From the NCBI GenBank assembly GCA_000720805.1, contig JODI01000022.1, positions 62,001-126,000 on the forward strand: a stretch of 64,000 nt of DNA, given 5' to 3'. The DNA comes from Streptomyces violaceoruber. GTDB lineage: Bacteria > Actinomycetota > Actinomycetes > Streptomycetales > Streptomycetaceae. The notes below the pieces were generated by a model. The model had not been told where the DNA came from, made no database searches, and was given only the letters and a program-made list of their open reading frames with translations. Positions 21,637-32,097 of this stretch are shown here, piece by piece; the first letter of the stretch is position 1; each line of letters opens with the position of its first letter. The translations under genes were made by a program, and so were the position numbers.

Positions 21637-22142
21637 CCCCGGGCGGGGAGGGCGGCTGCTCCTCCCCGGCCCTGTGGCGGATGTGCCGCCGATCAAGACC
21701 GAGAACCAGCCTGTCCTCGGGCGGCGAAGGGCGACATCGCCCGAAATCGCCTGGTCGGGTGGCCGGGACGGCTGAGCAGGACAAGAGGTACGAGTCGGGG
21801 CGCGGACGACGTCTGTGTTTGACCTGCGTCACCTCCCGGGTATTGTCTCCGCCCCGATTGGCCAGCCCCCCGCCCCCTATGGCAGACTGTCCGAGTTGCT
21901 CGGTCGAGTGTTGATGCTGCGCGCCTCCCGCCGGGAGGACCGGAAGCGAGTCCCACAGTACTCGTCGCCCTAACTGCCAGATGGCAGCGCTGGGGCGGAC
22001 GTACGGGAATCTTTCGGGAAGTGTCAGTGCGGCGCCGGCCAGGCACCCGGTGGGCTTTCGCCTCCGGCTTGCGGTTCCGGAAGGGCCGTGTTCATTCCCT
22101 GCAGGGATGTTCGAACGTAGGACATCTGTGTCAGTGGAAGCG
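21637..22142. other. Upstream region of the S10 operon
   Basis: About 500 bases with no convincing gene. It contains the promoter at 21819-21846. The first 180 bases carry only short shadow frames. The transcript leader from the promoter to rpsJ would be about 375 nt, long enough for leader control. Confidence 0.6.
21819..21846 (+). promoter_or_regulatory. HrdB-type promoter of the S10 operon
   Basis: TTGACC (21819-21824), a 16-nt spacer and TATTGT (21841-21846). The best promoter match in the 590-base gap before rpsJ. Confidence 0.7.
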
Positions 22143-22167
22143 CGACACGCCCGACCGCGTGGGTCGG
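22143..22167 (+). promoter_or_regulatory. Leader hairpin element shared with the str operon (copy 2)
   Basis: Same 25-nt element as at 4318-4342 with one A/G change outside the stem; CCGACC and GGTCGG flank the loop GCGTG. It lies 61 bases before the rpsJ start, against 51 bases before the rpsL start for copy 1. Confidence 0.7.
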
Positions 22168-22227
22168 AAGAAAGCAAGAGAACACCGGGTTCCAGAGCGT
22201 TACGAGAGACAGGACTGCTGAGTAGCC

Positions 22228-22536
22228 ATGGCGGGACAGAAGATCCGCATCCGGCTCAAGGCCTACGACCACGAGGTCATCGACTCCTCGGCGAAGAAGA
22301 TCGTCGAGACGGTGACGCGTACTGGTGCGTCGGTCGCGGGCCCGGTGCCGCTGCCCACTGAGAAGAACGTGTACTGCGTCATCAAGTCGCCGCACAAGTA
22401 CAAGGACTCGCGCGAGCACTTCGAGATGCGCACGCACAAGCGCCTGATCGACATCCTCGACCCGACCCCCAAGACCGTTGACTCTCTGATGCGACTCGAC
22501 CTCCCGGCCGGTGTCGACATCGAGATCAAGCTCTGA
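22228..22536 (+). CDS. rpsJ: 30S ribosomal protein S10 (NusE)
   Basis: 102 residues, standard length. S10 is part of the 30S head and, as NusE, a partner of NusB in transcription antitermination. It begins [16 protein letters not shown] and keeps [20 protein letters not shown]. First gene of the S10 operon, behind a long leader with a promoter and a hairpin element shared with the rpsL leader. Confidence 0.99.
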   Translation: MAGQKIRIRLKAYDHEVIDSSAKKIVETVTRTGASVAGPVPLPTEKNVYCVIKSPHKYKDSREHFEMRTHKRLIDILDPTPKTVDSLMRLDLPAGVDIEIKL

Positions 22537-22552
22537 GGCCGGTGATCTGAAG

Positions 22553-23197
22553 ATGACCAAGCAGATCAAGGGCATCCTGGGCGAGAAGCTCGGCATGACG
22601 CAGGTGTGGGACGAGAACAACCGTGTTGTTCCGGTCACCGTCGTCAAGGCCGGCCCGAACGTCGTGACCCAGGTCCGTACGAACGACGCCGACGGCTACG
22701 AGTCGGTCCAGATCGCCTTCGGCGAGATCGACCCGCGCAAGGTGAACAAGCCCCTCAAGGGTCACTTCGCCAAGGCCGACGTCACCCCCCGCCGCCACCT
22801 CGTCGAGATCCGCACCGCGGACGCCTCCGAGTACACGCTGGGCCAGGAGATCACCGCTGAGGTGTTCGAGGCCGGCCTGAAGGTGGACGTGACCGGCAAG
22901 AGCAAGGGCAAGGGCTTCGCCGGTGTCATGAAGCGTCACAACTTCAAGGGCCTCGGCGCCGGTCACGGCACCCAGCGCAAGCACCGCTCTCCCGGCTCCA
23001 TCGGTGGCTGCGCCACCCCGGGCCGTGTGTTCAAGGGCCTCCGCATGGCGGGTCGCATGGGCAACGAGCGGGTCACCACCCAGAACCTGACCGTCCACGC
23101 CGTTGACGCGGAGAAGGGTCTGCTGCTCATCAAGGGCGCGGTTCCCGGTCCGAACGGCGGCCTCGTCCTGGTCCGCACCGCGGCCAAGGGGGCCTGA
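22553..23197 (+). CDS. rplC: 50S ribosomal protein L3
   Basis: 214 residues starting [20 protein letters not shown]3 binds the 3' end of 23S rRNA and reaches into the peptidyl-transferase centre through its long loop ([31 protein letters not shown]). ATG 22553 is chosen over the open frame from 22511 because only it gives the normal N-terminus. Confidence 0.99.
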   Translation: MTKQIKGILGEKLGMTQVWDENNRVVPVTVVKAGPNVVTQVRTNDADGYESVQIAFGEIDPRKVNKPLKGHFAKADVTPRRHLVEIRTADASEYTLGQEITAEVFEAGLKVDVTGKSKGKGFAGVMKRHNFKGLGAGHGTQRKHRSPGSIGGCATPGRVFKGLRMAGRMGNERVTTQNLTVHAVDAEKGLLLIKGAVPGPNGGLVLVRTAAKGA

Positions 23198-23205
23198 GGT
23201 AACCG

Positions 23206-23862
23206 ATGAGCACTGTTGACATCCTTTCGCCTGCAGGCGAGAAGACCGGTAGCGTCGAGCTCCCCGCGGAGATCTTCGGCGTGGAGAAGATCAGCATCCC
23301 GCTGATCCACCAGGTCGTCGTCGCGCAGAACGCCGCTGCCCGTCAGGGCACGCACAAGACCAAGCGTCGCGGTGAAGTCCGTGGTGGCGGCAAGAAGCCG
23401 TACCGCCAGAAGGGCACCGGTCGCGCCCGTCAGGGTTCGACCCGCGCGCCGCAGTTCGCCGGTGGTGGCGTCGTGCACGGTCCCGTGCCGCGTGACTACT
23501 CGCAGCGGACCCCGAAGAAGATGAAGGCCGCCGCTCTGCGTCACGCCCTCACCGATCGGGCCCGCCACAACCGCATCCACGTCGTCTCCGGCGTCGTCGA
23601 GGGCGAGAGCCCGTCGACGAAGGCCGCCAGGACGCTGTTCGGCAAGATCTCGGAGCGCAAGAACCTGCTCCTGGTCGTCGACCGCGCCGACGAGGCCGCG
23701 TGGCTGTCCGCCCGCAACCTGCCCCAGATCCACATCCTGGAGCCGGGCCAGCTGAACACGTACGACGTTCTCGTCTCCGACGACGTGGTCTTCACCCAGG
23801 CCGCTTTCGAGTCCTTCGTGTCCGGCCCGAAGGCCACTGACACCGAAGGGAGCGAGGCCTGA
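23206..23862 (+). CDS. rplD: 50S ribosomal protein L4
   Basis: 218 residues. L4 lines the nascent-chain exit tunnel with its extended loop ([21 protein letters not shown] region), a site of macrolide-resistance changes. In E. coli L4 also controls its own operon through the S10 leader; whether the long leader here does the same is not visible from sequence. Eight bases after rplC; its stop overlaps the rplW start. Confidence 0.99.
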   Translation: MSTVDILSPAGEKTGSVELPAEIFGVEKISIPLIHQVVVAQNAAARQGTHKTKRRGEVRGGGKKPYRQKGTGRARQGSTRAPQFAGGGVVHGPVPRDYSQRTPKKMKAAALRHALTDRARHNRIHVVSGVVEGESPSTKAARTLFGKISERKNLLLVVDRADEAAWLSARNLPQIHILEPGQLNTYDVLVSDDVVFTQAAFESFVSGPKATDTEGSEA

Positions 23863-24281
23863 TGGCTATCCGTCATCCCTCCATCGCCTCGAAGGCCGCC
23901 AAGGCCGCCAAGGCCGCGCGCGTCGCCAAGGCGCGTCGCCACGCCAGCGAGGGCAAGAACACCGTCGTCACCCCGGCGAGCAAGGCGTACACGGACCCCC
24001 GTGACGTGCTGCTGAAGCCGGTCGTGTCGGAGAAGAGCTACGCGCTCCTCGACGAGAACAAGTACACGTTCATCGTTGACCCGAACGCCAACAAGACCCA
24101 GATCAAGCAGGCCGTCCAGGCGGTCTTCTCGGTCAAGGTCACGGGGGTCAACACGATCAACCGCCAGGGCAAGCGCAAGCGGACCCGCACCGGCTTCGGC
24201 CAGCGCGCGGGCACCAAGCGCGCGATCGTGACCCTCGCTGAGGGCGACCGTATCGACATCTTCGGCGGTCCGACCGCTTAA
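23862..24281 (+). CDS. rplW: 50S ribosomal protein L23, with N-terminal extension
   Basis: 139 residues. L23 sits at the tunnel exit and docks trigger factor and SRP. The conserved protein begins at [16 protein letters not shown] (residue about 46); before it lies an Ala/Lys-rich extension ([19 protein letters not shown]) that E. coli L23 lacks. The ATG overlaps the rplD stop by one base (TGATG), indicating coupling. The extension starts with a proper overlap, so it is probably translated. Confidence 0.97.
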   Translation: MAIRHPSIASKAAKAAKAARVAKARRHASEGKNTVVTPASKAYTDPRDVLLKPVVSEKSYALLDENKYTFIVDPNANKTQIKQAVQAVFSVKVTGVNTINRQGKRKRTRTGFGQRAGTKRAIVTLAEGDRIDIFGGPTA

Positions 24282-24319
24282 GCGGGTCGGATCGTCCGAT
24301 ATCGGACGAGGACTGAGAA

Positions 24320-25156
24320 ATGGGAATCCGCAAGTACAAGCCGACTACGCCGGGCCGTCGTGGCTCCAGCGTCGCCGACTTCGTCGAGGTCACGCGGTCC
24401 ACGCCGGAGAAGTCGCTGGTCCGCCCGCTGCACAGCAAGGGCGGCCGTAACAACGCCGGTCGTGTGACCGTTCGCCACCAGGGTGGCGGACACAAGCGCG
24501 CCTACCGCGTGATCGACTTCCGTCGTCACGACAAGGACGGCGTGCCGGCGAAGGTCGCGCACATCGAGTACGACCCCAACCGCACCGCGCGCATCGCGCT
24601 GCTGCACTACGCCGACGGCGAGAAGCGCTACATCCTCGCCCCGCGCAACCTGCAGCAGGGTGACCGCGTCGAGAACGGTCCCGGGGCCGACATCAAGCCG
24701 GGCAACAACCTGGCGCTCCGCAACATCCCGGTCGGTACCACGATCCACGCGATCGAGATCCGTCCCGGTGGCGGCGCCAAGTTCGCCCGCTCCGCCGGTG
24801 CCTCGGTGCAGCTGCTCGCGAAGGAGGGCACCATGGCCCACCTCCGCATGCCGTCCGGTGAGATCCGCCTGGTCGACCAGCGCTGCCGCGCCACGGTCGG
24901 CGAGGTCGGCAACGCCGAGCAGAGCAACATCAACTGGGGCAAGGCCGGCCGCAAGCGTTGGCTGGGCGTCCGCCCGACCGTTCGCGGTGTGGCGATGAAC
25001 CCGGTTGACCACCCGCACGGTGGTGGTGAGGGCAAGACCTCCGGTGGTCGCCACCCGGTCTCCCCGTGGGGTCAGAAGGAGGGTCGTACTCGTTCGCCGA
25101 AGAAGGCTTCGAACAAGTACATCGTCCGCCGCCGCAAGACGAACAAGAAGCGCTAG
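24320..25156 (+). CDS. rplB: 50S ribosomal protein L2
   Basis: 278 residues. L2 is needed for subunit association and peptidyl-transferase activity; the conserved histidine motif [13 protein letters not shown] is encoded near 25000-25030. N-terminus [15 protein letters not shown] is canonical. It begins 38 bases after rplW behind GGACGAGGA. Confidence 0.99.
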   Translation: MGIRKYKPTTPGRRGSSVADFVEVTRSTPEKSLVRPLHSKGGRNNAGRVTVRHQGGGHKRAYRVIDFRRHDKDGVPAKVAHIEYDPNRTARIALLHYADGEKRYILAPRNLQQGDRVENGPGADIKPGNNLALRNIPVGTTIHAIEIRPGGGAKFARSAGASVQLLAKEGTMAHLRMPSGEIRLVDQRCRATVGEVGNAEQSNINWGKAGRKRWLGVRPTVRGVAMNPVDHPHGGGEGKTSGGRHPVSPWGQKEGRTRSPKKASNKYIVRRRKTNKKR

Positions 25157-25168
25157 GAGCGGGTTTAG

Positions 25169-25450
25169 ATGCCGCGCAGTCTCAAGAAGGGGCCCTTCGT
25201 CGACGACCACCTGATCAAGAAGGTGGACGCCCAGAACGAAGCGGGTTCCAAGAACGTCATCAAGACCTGGTCCCGTCGCTCGATGATCGTCCCGGCCATG
25301 CTGGGCCACACGATCGCGGTGCACAACGGCAAGACCCACATTCCGGTGTTCGTCACCGAGTCGATGGTCGGCCACAAGCTCGGCGAGTTCTCGCCGACGC
25401 GCACCTTCCGGGGTCACGTCAAGGACGACCGGAAGTCGAAGCGCCGCTAA
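25169..25450 (+). CDS. rpsS: 30S ribosomal protein S19
   Basis: 93 residues. S19 forms a complex with S13 in the 30S head near the A-site tRNA. Starts [15 protein letters not shown] and keeps [23 protein letters not shown], both nearly invariant. Twelve bases after rplB. Confidence 0.99.
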   Translation: MPRSLKKGPFVDDHLIKKVDAQNEAGSKNVIKTWSRRSMIVPAMLGHTIAVHNGKTHIPVFVTESMVGHKLGEFSPTRTFRGHVKDDRKSKRR

Positions 25451-25492
25451 GCGCGGGGTGGAATGACCATGACAGACACTGGAAGGACAACC

Positions 25493-25840
25493 ATGGAAGC
25501 CAGGGCCCAGGCGCGGTACATCCGCGTCACGCCCATGAAGGCCCGCCGCGTGGTGGACCTCATCCGTGGCATGGATGCCACGGAGGCTCAGGCGGTCCTG
25601 CGTTTCGCCCCGCAGGCCGCGAGCGTGCCGGTCGGCAAGGTGCTGGACAGCGCCATCGCCAACGCCGCGCACAACTACGACCACACCGATGTCGACAGCC
25701 TCTACATCGCAGAGGCCTACGTCGATGAGGGCCCGACCCTGAAGCGGTTCCGTCCGCGTGCCCAGGGCCGTGCCTACCGGATCCGCAAGCGGACCAGCCA
25801 CATCACCGTGGTCGTCAGCAGCAAGGAAGGAACCCGGTAA
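25493..25840 (+). CDS. rplV: 50S ribosomal protein L22
   Basis: 115 residues from ATG 25493, which has an excellent GGAAGGA five bases upstream and gives the usual start [20 protein letters not shown]. In-frame ATGs at 25463 and 25469 would add 10 or 8 residues but have weak ribosome sites; some Streptomyces annotations use the longer form. L22 lines the exit tunnel (beta-hairpin [13 protein letters not shown]). The stop overlaps the rpsC start. Confidence 0.97.
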   Translation: MEARAQARYIRVTPMKARRVVDLIRGMDATEAQAVLRFAPQAASVPVGKVLDSAIANAAHNYDHTDVDSLYIAEAYVDEGPTLKRFRPRAQGRAYRIRKRTSHITVVVSSKEGTR

Positions 25841-26676
25841 TGGGCCAGAAGGTAAACCCGCACGGGTTCCGGCTCGGTGTCACGACCGACTTCAAGTCGC
25901 GTTGGTACGCCGACAAGCTGTACAAGGACTACGTCAAGGAAGACGTCGCCATCCGTCGGATGATGACGTCCGGCATGGAGCGCGCCGGCATCTCCAAGGT
26001 CGAGATCGAGCGCACCCGTGACCGCGTCCGTGTGGACATCCACACGGCCCGTCCGGGCATCGTCATCGGCCGCCGTGGCGCCGAGGCCGACCGCATCCGC
26101 GGCGACCTCGAGAAGCTCACGGGCAAGCAGGTCCAGCTGAACATCCTCGAGGTCAAGAACCCCGAGACGGACGCTCAGCTGGTCGCGCAGGCCGTCGCCG
26201 AGCAGCTCTCCTCCCGCGTCTCCTTCCGCCGTGCCATGCGTAAGAGCATGCAGTCGGCGATGAAGGCCGGCGCCAAGGGCATCAAGATCCAGTGCGGTGG
26301 CCGCCTCGGTGGCGCCGAGATGTCCCGCTCGGAGTTCTACCGCGAGGGCCGCGTGCCCCTGCACACGCTCCGCGCGAACGTGGACTACGGCTTCTTCGAG
26401 GCCAAGACGACCTTCGGCCGCATCGGTGTGAAGGTCTGGATCTACAAGGGCGATGTCAAGAACATCGCCGAGGTCCGCGCTGAGAACGCTGCCGCCCGTG
26501 CGGGTAACCGCCCGGCCCGCGGTGGCGGCGGCGCCGACCGCCCGGCCCGTGGTGGCCGTGGTGGCGGCGGCGGCGAGCGGCGCGGTCGCAAGCCGCAGCA
26601 GGCTGCTGGTGCCGAGGCCCCCAAGGCCGAGGCTCCCGCCGCCGCTCCGGCTGAGAGCACCGGAACGGAGGCCTGA
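25840..26676 (+). CDS. rpsC: 30S ribosomal protein S3
   Basis: 278 residues. KH-domain protein at the mRNA entry pore with helicase activity. N-terminus [16 protein letters not shown] motif [12 protein letters not shown]. After about residue 215 there is an extra 60-residue Gly/Arg/Pro/Ala-rich tail ([15 protein letters not shown]) typical of actinobacteria and probably disordered. Start overlaps the rplV stop by one base. Confidence 0.99.
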   Translation: MGQKVNPHGFRLGVTTDFKSRWYADKLYKDYVKEDVAIRRMMTSGMERAGISKVEIERTRDRVRVDIHTARPGIVIGRRGAEADRIRGDLEKLTGKQVQLNILEVKNPETDAQLVAQAVAEQLSSRVSFRRAMRKSMQSAMKAGAKGIKIQCGGRLGGAEMSRSEFYREGRVPLHTLRANVDYGFFEAKTTFGRIGVKVWIYKGDVKNIAEVRAENAAARAGNRPARGGGGADRPARGGRGGGGGERRGRKPQQAAGAEAPKAEAPAAAPAESTGTEA

Positions 26677-26681
26677 CCGAC

Positions 26682-27101
26682 ATGCTGATCCCCCGTAGGG
26701 TCAAGCACCGCAAGCAGCACCACCCGAAGCGCCGTGGTCAGGCCAAGGGTGGTACGACGGTCGCGTTCGGCGAGTACGGCATCCAGGCCCTCACGCCGGC
26801 GTACGTGACCAACCGCCAGATCGAGGCGGCTCGTATCGCGATGACCCGCCACATCAAGCGTGGCGGCAAGGTCTGGATCAACATCTACCCGGACCGCCCC
26901 CTGACCAAGAAGCCCGCCGAGACCCGCATGGGTTCCGGTAAGGGCTCCCCCGAGTGGTGGATCGCGAACGTGCACCCGGGCCGGGTCATGTTCGAGCTGT
27001 CCTACCCGAACGAGAAGATTGCGCGTGAGGCCCTCACTCGTGCGGCGCACAAGCTGCCGATGAAGTGCCGGATCGTCAAGCGCGAGGCAGGTGAAGCGTG
27101 A
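26682..27101 (+). CDS. rplP: 50S ribosomal protein L16
   Basis: 139 residues. L16 helps position aminoacyl-tRNA in the 50S A site. Starts [19 protein letters not shown]; the [14 protein letters not shown] motif is intact. Five bases after rpsC; its stop overlaps the rpmC start. Confidence 0.99.
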   Translation: MLIPRRVKHRKQHHPKRRGQAKGGTTVAFGEYGIQALTPAYVTNRQIEAARIAMTRHIKRGGKVWINIYPDRPLTKKPAETRMGSGKGSPEWWIANVHPGRVMFELSYPNEKIAREALTRAAHKLPMKCRIVKREAGEA

Positions 27102-27325
27102 TGTCGGCCGGTACCAAGGCGTCGGAGCTGCGCGAGCTGGGTGACGAGGAGCTTCTGGCGAAGCTCCGCGAAGCCAAGGAAGAGCTGTTCAACCTCCGCT
27201 TCCAGGCGGCGACGGGCCAGCTCGAGAACCACGGCCGGCTCAAGGCCGTCCGTAAGGACATCGCGCGGATCTACACCCTGATGCGTGAGCGCGAGCTGGG
27301 CATCGAGACGGTGGAGAGCGCATGA
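27101..27325 (+). CDS. rpmC: 50S ribosomal protein L29
   Basis: 74 residues, two-helix protein at the tunnel exit beside L23. Typical [20 protein letters not shown] and [18 protein letters not shown] 27101 overlaps the rplP stop (TGATG); a GTG directly before it would add one residue. Its own stop overlaps the rpsQ start (ATGA). Confidence 0.97.
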   Translation: MSAGTKASELRELGDEELLAKLREAKEELFNLRFQAATGQLENHGRLKAVRKDIARIYTLMRERELGIETVESA

Positions 27326-27609
27326 GCGAGAGCAACGTGACTGAAGAGACCAAGACGGACCGCGGATTCCGCAAGACCCGTGAGGGCCTGGTCGTCAGCG
27401 ACAAGATGGACAAGACCGTCGTCGTCGCCGTCGAGGACCGTGTGAAGCACGCGCTGTACGGCAAGGTCATCCGCCGTACGAACAAGCTCAAGGCCCACGA
27501 CGAGCAGAACGCCGCGGGTGTCGGCGACCGTGTCCTCCTCATGGAGACCCGGCCGCTGTCCGCGACGAAGCGCTGGCGCGTCGTCGAGATCCTCGAGAAG
27601 GCCAAGTAA
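27322..27609 (+). CDS. rpsQ: 30S ribosomal protein S17
   Basis: 95 residues. Primary 16S rRNA binder (OB fold) with the motif [15 protein letters not shown] and [16 protein letters not shown] 14-residue acidic N-terminal extension precedes the conserved start. Last gene of the classical S10 operon; the next 97 bases hold two hairpins. Confidence 0.99.
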   Translation: MSESNVTEETKTDRGFRKTREGLVVSDKMDKTVVVAVEDRVKHALYGKVIRRTNKLKAHDEQNAAGVGDRVLLMETRPLSATKRWRVVEILEKAK

Positions 27610-27612
27610 ATC

Positions 27613-27678
27613 TCCTGCGGGCAAACTCGCAGGACAGTTCCGCCAGGCTCCGGGTGCCGCTCGCTGAGCGGCACCCGG
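27613..27678 (+). promoter_or_regulatory. Two hairpins at the S10/spc operon boundary
   Basis: A small hairpin (TCCTGC 27613-27618 with GCAGGA 27629-27634) is followed by a perfect 13-bp stem CCGGGTGCCGCTC / GAGCGGCACCCGG with a 3-nt loop at 27650-27678. No T tract follows, and rplN starts 29 bases later, so it may attenuate, process or protect the mRNA rather than end transcription fully. Confidence 0.75.
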
Positions 27679-27706
27679 GGAACCGGCAGACAAACAGGAG
27701 ATAGAC

Positions 27707-28075
27707 GTGATCCAGCAGGAGTCGCGACTGCGTGTCGCCGACAACACTGGTGCGAAGGAGATCCTTTGCATCCGTGTGCTCGGTGGCTCCGGTCGCCGCT
27801 ACGCGGGCATCGGTGACGTCATCGTCGCCACCGTCAAGGACGCGATCCCCGGTGGCAACGTGAAGAAGGGTGACGTCGTCAAGGCGGTCATCGTTCGCAC
27901 CGTCAAGGAGCGCCGCCGTCCGGACGGCTCGTACATCCGCTTCGACGAGAACGCCGCTGTCATTCTGAAGAACGACGGCGACCCTCGCGGCACCCGTATC
28001 TTCGGCCCCGTCGGCCGTGAGCTGCGCGAGAAGAAGTTCATGAAGATCATCTCGCTCGCGCCGGAGGTGCTGTAA
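27707..28075 (+). CDS. rplN: 50S ribosomal protein L14
   Basis: 122 residues, GTG start behind AGGAG. L14 contacts 16S rRNA in an intersubunit bridge and binds Rsf[19 protein letters not shown] is the standard start. First gene of the spc operon, separated from rpsQ by two hairpins. Confidence 0.99.
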   Translation: MIQQESRLRVADNTGAKEILCIRVLGGSGRRYAGIGDVIVATVKDAIPGGNVKKGDVVKAVIVRTVKERRRPDGSYIRFDENAAVILKNDGDPRGTRIFGPVGRELREKKFMKIISLAPEVL

Positions 28076-28077
28076 GC

Positions 28078-28401
28078 ATGAAGATCAAGAAGGGCGACCT
28101 GGTCCAGGTCATCACCGGTAAGGACAAGGGCAAGCAGGGCAAGGTCATCGCGGCCTACCCCCGCGAGGACCGTGTCCTGGTCGAGGGTGTCAACCGGGTC
28201 AAGAAGCACACCAAGGCCGGTCCGACGGCTCGTGGTTCGCAGGCCGGCGGCATTGTCACCACCGAGGCCCCCATCCACGTGAGCAACGTTCAGCTCGTCG
28301 TGGAGAAGGACGGCAACAAGGTCGTGACCCGCGTCGGTTACCGCTTCGACGACGAAGGCAACAAGATCCGCGTTGCCAAGCGGACGGGTGAGGACATCTG
28401 A
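28078..28401 (+). CDS. rplX: 50S ribosomal protein L24
   Basis: 107 residues with a KOW motif ([20 protein letters not shown]). Assembly initiator for the 50S subunit, located near the tunnel exit. Two bases after rplN; its stop overlaps the rplE ATG. Confidence 0.99.
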   Translation: MKIKKGDLVQVITGKDKGKQGKVIAAYPREDRVLVEGVNRVKKHTKAGPTARGSQAGGIVTTEAPIHVSNVQLVVEKDGNKVVTRVGYRFDDEGNKIRVAKRTGEDI

Positions 28402-28958
28402 TGGCTACCACCACCACTCCGCGTCTGAAGACGAAGTACCGCGAGGAGATCGCGGGCAAGCTGCGTGACGAGTTCAAGTACGAGAACGTCATGCAGATCC
28501 CCGGTCTTGTCAAGATCGTGGTCAACATGGGTGTGGGCGACGCCGCCCGCGACTCCAAGCTGATCGAGGGCGCCATCCGCGACCTCACCACGATCACCGG
28601 TCAGAAGCCGGCCGTCACCAAGGCCCGCAAGTCCATCGCGCAGTTCAAGCTGCGTGAGGGCCAGCCGATCGGTGCCCACGTCACGCTCCGTGGCGACCGC
28701 ATGTGGGAGTTCCTGGACCGCACCCTGTCGCTGGCGCTCCCGCGCATCCGCGACTTCCGCGGCCTGTCCCCCAAGCAGTTCGACGGCCGTGGCAACTACA
28801 CCTTCGGTCTCACGGAGCAGGTCATGTTCCACGAGATCGACCAGGACAAGATCGACCGCGTCCGGGGTATGGACATCACCGTGGTCACCACGGCGACCAA
28901 CGACGCTGAGGGCCGCGCGCTCCTCCGTCACCTCGGCTTCCCCTTCAAGGAGGCGTAA
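28401..28958 (+). CDS. rplE: 50S ribosomal protein L5
   Basis: 185 residues. Binds 5S rRNA and forms the central-protuberance bridge to S13. Conserved [38 protein letters not shown] and [10 protein letters not shown]. Start overlaps the rplX stop by one base (TGATG). Confidence 0.99.
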   Translation: MATTTTPRLKTKYREEIAGKLRDEFKYENVMQIPGLVKIVVNMGVGDAARDSKLIEGAIRDLTTITGQKPAVTKARKSIAQFKLREGQPIGAHVTLRGDRMWEFLDRTLSLALPRIRDFRGLSPKQFDGRGNYTFGLTEQVMFHEIDQDKIDRVRGMDITVVTTATNDAEGRALLRHLGFPFKEA

Positions 28959-28963
28959 GCGAG

Positions 28964-29149
28964 ATGGCGAAGAAGGCTCTGATTGCCAAGGCTGCTCGTA
29001 AGCCCAAGTTCGGTGTACGTGGCTACACGCGCTGCCAGCGCTGCGGCCGTCCGCACTCCGTGTACCGCAAGTTCGGCCTGTGCCGCGTGTGCCTCCGTGA
29101 GATGGCTCACCGTGGCGAGCTGCCGGGCGTGACCAAGAGCTCCTGGTAA
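28964..29149 (+). CDS. rpsN: 30S ribosomal protein S14, zinc-binding (type Z)
   Basis: 61 residues, the short zinc form. Four cysteines in [20 protein letters not shown] (Cys24, 27, 40, 43) make the zinc ribbon. Streptomyces usually also carry a longer zinc-free S14 elsewhere, made under zinc limitation. Five bases after rplE. The 211-base gap that follows, before rpsH, is unusually long for this operon. Confidence 0.98.
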   Translation: MAKKALIAKAARKPKFGVRGYTRCQRCGRPHSVYRKFGLCRVCLREMAHRGELPGVTKSSW

Positions 29150-29360
29150 TCCCCTACTTCGGGATTGCAGGAACTCTCGGTAAGTAAAGGGCGGTGTCAG
29201 GTGCCCACCCCTTCATGGCTTAGGCTAGGGGGGTTGGGCGCCTGGACGCCCATACGACTTACTACGCCGTAGGTCCACCGCGCCGCACCCGTCCCGTCTC
29301 GGATCGGGGAGAGGGATGGCGCACCAGGAAACCCCGGCGAGAGAGGCCGAAGGCCAATTC
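29150..29360 (+). other. Long untranslated gap between rpsN and rpsH
   Basis: 211 bases with no gene. A small hairpin (TGGGCG, loop CCTGGA, CGCCCA at 29235-29252) and a TAGGCT hexamer at 29221 are the only marks; no good -35 stands before the latter, so an internal promoter is possible but not called. Confidence 0.4.
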
Positions 29361-29759
29361 ATGACCATGACTGATCCGATCGCAGACATGCTTACGCGTC
29401 TGCGGAACGCGAACTCGGCATACCACGACTCCGTGACGATGCCGGCATCGAAGATCAAGTCTCACATCGCGGAGATCCTCCAGCAGGAGGGCTTCATCAC
29501 GGGCTGGAAGGTCGAGGACGCCGAGGTCGGCAAGAACCTCGTCCTGGAGCTGAAGTTCGGCCCCAACCGTGAGCGCTCCATCGCGGGCATCAAGCGGATC
29601 TCCAAGCCCGGTCTCCGGGTGTACGCGAAGTCCACCAACCTGCCGAAGGTGCTCGGCGGCCTCGGCGTGGCGATCATCTCCACGTCCCACGGGCTCCTCA
29701 CCGACAAGCAGGCCGGCAAGAAGGGCGTGGGTGGGGAAGTCCTCGCCTACGTCTGGTAG
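29361..29759 (+). CDS. rpsH: 30S ribosomal protein S8
   Basis: 132 residues starting [17 protein letters not shown]. Central-domain 16S rRNA binder; in E. coli it represses the spc operon at rplE. The ATG at 29361 gives the usual start; 29367 is a near alternative. The open frame from 29316 adds 15 residues without homology to S8 and is ignored. Confidence 0.98.
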   Translation: MTMTDPIADMLTRLRNANSAYHDSVTMPASKIKSHIAEILQQEGFITGWKVEDAEVGKNLVLELKFGPNRERSIAGIKRISKPGLRVYAKSTNLPKVLGGLGVAIISTSHGLLTDKQAGKKGVGGEVLAYVW

Positions 29760-29783
29760 CGGAAGGGAACGGAGGAAACAGCT

Positions 29784-30323
29784 ATGTCGCGCATTGGCAA
29801 GCTCCCCATCACGGTTCCCGCCGGCGTGGACGTCACCATCGACGGCCGTACGGTTTCGGTGAAGGGCCCCAAGGGCTCGCTCTCCCAGACCATCGCGTCG
29901 CCGATCGAGATCGCCAAGGGCGAGGACGGCATTCTCAATGTCACCCGCCCCAACGACGAGCGTCAGAACAAGGCCCTCCACGGCCTGTCCCGCACGCTGG
30001 TGGCGAACATGATCACCGGCGTGACCGAGGGTTACGTGAAGAAGCTCGAGATCAGCGGTGTCGGTTACCGCGTGCAGGCCAAGGGATCGAACCTCGAGTT
30101 CGCGCTCGGCTACAGCCACCCGATCACCGTCGAGGCGCCCGAGGGCATCACCTTCAAGGTCGAGAACCCGACGCGATTCTCGGTCGAGGGCATCGACAAG
30201 CAGAAGGTCGGCGAGGTTGCGGCCAACATCCGCAAGCTGCGCAAGCCCGACCCGTACAAGGCCAAGGGCGTCAAGTACGAGGGCGAAGTCATCCGCCGCA
30301 AGGTCGGAAAGGCGGGTAAGTAA
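29784..30323 (+). CDS. rplF: 50S ribosomal protein L6
   Basis: 179 residues, two repeated RNA-binding domains near the factor-binding site. Standard [17 protein letters not shown] start and [16 protein letters not shown] end. AACGGAGGAAACAGCT precedes the ATG. Three bases separate it from rplR. Confidence 0.99.
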   Translation: MSRIGKLPITVPAGVDVTIDGRTVSVKGPKGSLSQTIASPIEIAKGEDGILNVTRPNDERQNKALHGLSRTLVANMITGVTEGYVKKLEISGVGYRVQAKGSNLEFALGYSHPITVEAPEGITFKVENPTRFSVEGIDKQKVGEVAANIRKLRKPDPYKAKGVKYEGEVIRRKVGKAGK

Positions 30324-30326
30324 GCC

Positions 30327-30710
30327 ATGGCATACGGACAGAAGATCCTCAAGGGCGACGCTTACAAGCGTGCTGCTATCAAGCGCCGTCACATCCGGAT
30401 CCGCAAGAAGGTCGCTGGTACGGCCGAGCGTCCCCGCCTGGTCGTGACCCGCTCGAACCGCCACATCGTGGCCCAGGTGATCGACGACCTCAAGGGTCAC
30501 ACCCTTGCGTCGGCGTCCACCCTGGACACGTCGATCCGCGGTGGCGAGGGCGACAAGTCCACGCAGGCCAAGCAGGTCGGTGCCCTGGTCGCGGAACGCG
30601 CCAAGGCCGCCGGTGTCGAGGCCGTCGTATTCGACCGTGGTGGTAACCAGTACGCCGGGCGCATCGCCGCTCTGGCGGACGCCGCCCGCGAAGCCGGACT
30701 CAAGTTCTGA
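30327..30710 (+). CDS. rplR: 50S ribosomal protein L18
   Basis: 127 residues. Brings 5S rRNA to the 50S subunit together with L5. Conserved [29 protein letters not shown] and [20 protein letters not shown]. Confidence 0.99.
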   Translation: MAYGQKILKGDAYKRAAIKRRHIRIRKKVAGTAERPRLVVTRSNRHIVAQVIDDLKGHTLASASTLDTSIRGGEGDKSTQAKQVGALVAERAKAAGVEAVVFDRGGNQYAGRIAALADAAREAGLKF

Positions 30711-30777
30711 GTCGCCCGTCGCGTCAGCGACCCAATCGTTGGCGCGTAGCTAGCGGAAACAGAGAGAGGTAATTCCA

Positions 30778-31386
30778 ATGGCTGGACCCCAGCGCCGCGG
30801 TGGCGGTGCCGGTGGCGGCGAGCGGCGGGACCGGAAGGGCCGTGACGGCGGCGCAGCTGCCGCCGAGAAGACCGCATACGTTGAGCGCGTCGTCGCGATC
30901 AACCGCGTCGCCAAGGTTGTGAAGGGTGGTCGTCGCTTCAGCTTCACCGCGCTGGTCGTGGTGGGCGACGGTGACGGCACCGTGGGTGTCGGTTACGGCA
31001 AGGCCAAGGAGGTGCCGGCCGCCATCGCCAAGGGTGTTGAGGAGGCCAAGAAGCACTTCTTCAAGGTCCCCCGTATCCAGGGCACCATCCCGCACCCGAT
31101 CACGGGTGAGAAGGCTGCCGGCGTCGTGCTGCTCAAGCCCGCGTCCCCGGGTACCGGCGTCATCGCCGGTGGTCCGGTGCGTGCCGTGCTCGAGTGCGCC
31201 GGTATCCACGACGTGCTGTCGAAGTCGCTCGGCTCGTCGAACGCGATCAACATCGTGCACGCGACCGTGGAGGCCCTGAAGGGCCTGCAGCGTCCCGAGG
31301 AGATCGCGGCCCGCCGTGGTCTGCCGCTCGAGGACGTCGCTCCCGCGGCTCTGCTGCGTGCGCGTGCCGGGGCTGGTGCTGCGTAA
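30778..31386 (+). CDS. rpsE: 30S ribosomal protein S5
   Basis: 202 residues. Contributes to decoding accuracy and, with S3 and S4, to the mRNA entry site; spectinomycin-resistance changes map to its loop. [21 protein letters not shown] and the [15 protein letters not shown] region are intact. Gly/Arg-rich N-terminal 25 residues and an Ala-rich C-terminus are typical of actinobacteria. Stop overlaps the rpmD start. Confidence 0.99.
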   Translation: MAGPQRRGGGAGGGERRDRKGRDGGAAAAEKTAYVERVVAINRVAKVVKGGRRFSFTALVVVGDGDGTVGVGYGKAKEVPAAIAKGVEEAKKHFFKVPRIQGTIPHPITGEKAAGVVLLKPASPGTGVIAGGPVRAVLECAGIHDVLSKSLGSSNAINIVHATVEALKGLQRPEEIAARRGLPLEDVAPAALLRARAGAGAA

Positions 31387-31568
31387 TGGCTCAGCTCAAG
31401 ATCACGCAGACGAAGTCGTACATCGGCAGCAAGCAGAACCACCGTGACACCCTGCGCTCCCTTGGTCTCAAGGGCATCAACACGCAGGTCGTCAAGGAGG
31501 ACCGCCCCGAGTTCCGCGGAATGGTGCACACCGTCCGCCACCTCGTGACGGTCGAGGAGGTCGACTGA
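31386..31568 (+). CDS. rpmD: 50S ribosomal protein L30
   Basis: 60 residues, starting [20 protein letters not shown]. The ATG shares its A with the rpsE stop (TAATG). The open frame extends far upstream, but only in the wrong frame through rpsE. Confidence 0.98.
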   Translation: MAQLKITQTKSYIGSKQNHRDTLRSLGLKGINTQVVKEDRPEFRGMVHTVRHLVTVEEVD

Positions 31569-31570
31569 TC

Positions 31571-32026
31571 ATGGCGGAGAACAACCCGCTCAAGATCCAC
31601 AACCTCCGTCCCGCCCCGGGCGCCAAGACCGCCAAGACCCGTGTGGGTCGTGGTGAGGCGTCGAAGGGCAAGACGGCTGGTCGTGGTACCAAGGGCACCA
31701 AGGCCCGCTACCAGGTTCCGGAGCGCTTCGAGGGCGGGCAGATGCCCCTCCACATGCGTCTCCCGAAGCTGAAGGGCTTCAAGAACCCGTTCAAGACCGA
31801 GTACCAGGTCGTGAACCTCGACAAGCTGGGCGCGCTGTACCCCGAGGGTGGCGAGGTCACCGTCGAGGGCCTCGTGGCCAAGGGTGCCGTTCGCAAGAAC
31901 AGCCTCGTCAAGGTCCTCGGCCAGGGCGAGATCTCCGTGGCGCTGCAGGTGACGGTCGACGCCGTCTCCGGCTCCGCCAAGGAGAAGATCACCGCCGCCG
32001 GCGGTACCGTCACCGAGCTCGTCTGA
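31571..32026 (+). CDS. rplO: 50S ribosomal protein L15
   Basis: 151 residues. Late-assembling 50S protein. Standard start ([25 protein letters not shown] is the conserved region, Gly/Lys rich) and [10 protein letters not shown] near the end. Last ribosomal gene before secY; a strong hairpin follows 37 bases after the stop. Confidence 0.99.
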   Translation: MAENNPLKIHNLRPAPGAKTAKTRVGRGEASKGKTAGRGTKGTKARYQVPERFEGGQMPLHMRLPKLKGFKNPFKTEYQVVNLDKLGALYPEGGEVTVEGLVAKGAVRKNSLVKVLGQGEISVALQVTVDAVSGSAKEKITAAGGTVTELV

Positions 32027-32063
32027 ACACCACAGGCGTCTCGATGACCTGAGCGATCCCGAC

Positions 32064-32097
32064 CGGGGATATCCCACAAATGGGGTATCCCCGGTTG
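32064..32097 (+). terminator. Strong hairpin between rplO and secY
   Basis: ACCGGGGATATCCC and GGGGTATCCCCGGT form a 14-bp stem with one wobble pair around a 6-nt loop. No T tract. secY starts 173 bases later, so the hairpin either ends part of the spc transcript, with secY using another promoter, or tunes secY expression. Confidence 0.7.
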
